DNA from: Saprospiraceae bacterium
GTDB lineage: Bacteria; Bacteroidota; Bacteroidia; Chitinophagales; Saprospiraceae
Reading direction: 5' to 3'
Length of the DNA stretch: 6,198 bases
Assembly: GCA_020437045.1 (NCBI GenBank)
Contig: JAGQWV010000426.1
Location: 1-6,198, forward strand
The position numbers were made by a program, and so were the translations under genes. This document shows, piece by piece, positions 6,190-6,198 of this stretch (position 1 is the first letter of the stretch; the number at the start of each line of letters is the position of its first letter). The notes beneath the pieces were generated by a model. The model was not told the DNA's origin. It saw nothing but the letters and a program-made list of their open reading frames with translations, and did not search any database.

Positions 6190-6198
6190 ACGGCCAGT

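Overview
The window reads as chromosomal DNA of a moderately AT-rich bacterium, most likely a member of the Bacteroidota. Translation starts at 2206, 4074 and 5072 lack a recognisable Shine-Dalgarno sequence and sit behind A/T-rich or gene-internal leaders, which is common in that phylum. The protein families fit too. This placement is an inference from style, not from a marker gene. No rRNA, tRNA, CRISPR array, insertion sequence or phage gene is visible.

Left part (about 1-3054): a stress-type cluster. The C-terminal two-thirds or so of a P-type cation-transporting ATPase runs off the left edge on the + strand. A convergent gene follows on the - strand, encoding a NimA-like flavin-binding split-barrel protein (pyridoxamine 5'-phosphate oxidase family). 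Divergent from that is a tandem-domain universal stress protein on the + strand. The 175-base divergent spacer (2031-2205) holds two palindromes that look like regulator binding sites. ATPase, PPOX-family and Usp genes often occur together in bacterial low-oxygen or energy-stress gene sets, so coordinate control is plausible but not shown.

Right part (3100 to the right edge): a tight three-gene operon on the - strand. In transcription order it encodes (i) a 355-residue protein with ATP-grasp-like features and no standard annotation, (ii) a 333-residue RimK/glutathione-synthetase-like ATP-grasp ligase, and (iii) a 324-residue zinc hydrolase of the succinylglutamate desuccinylase/aspartoacylase (M14) family. 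Genes i and ii abut with no gap (TAG directly followed by ATG), and ii and iii overlap by 4 bases (ATGA). This strongly suggests translational coupling and one shared pathway: ATP-dependent formation of an amide or peptide bond, paired with an enzyme that cleaves or trims such bonds. The product is not predictable from the sequence. A short protein-like reading frame overlaps the 5' end of gene i in another frame, which makes the true start of that gene uncertain.

The two halves converge at 3055-3099, where a hairpin may terminate one or both transcripts.
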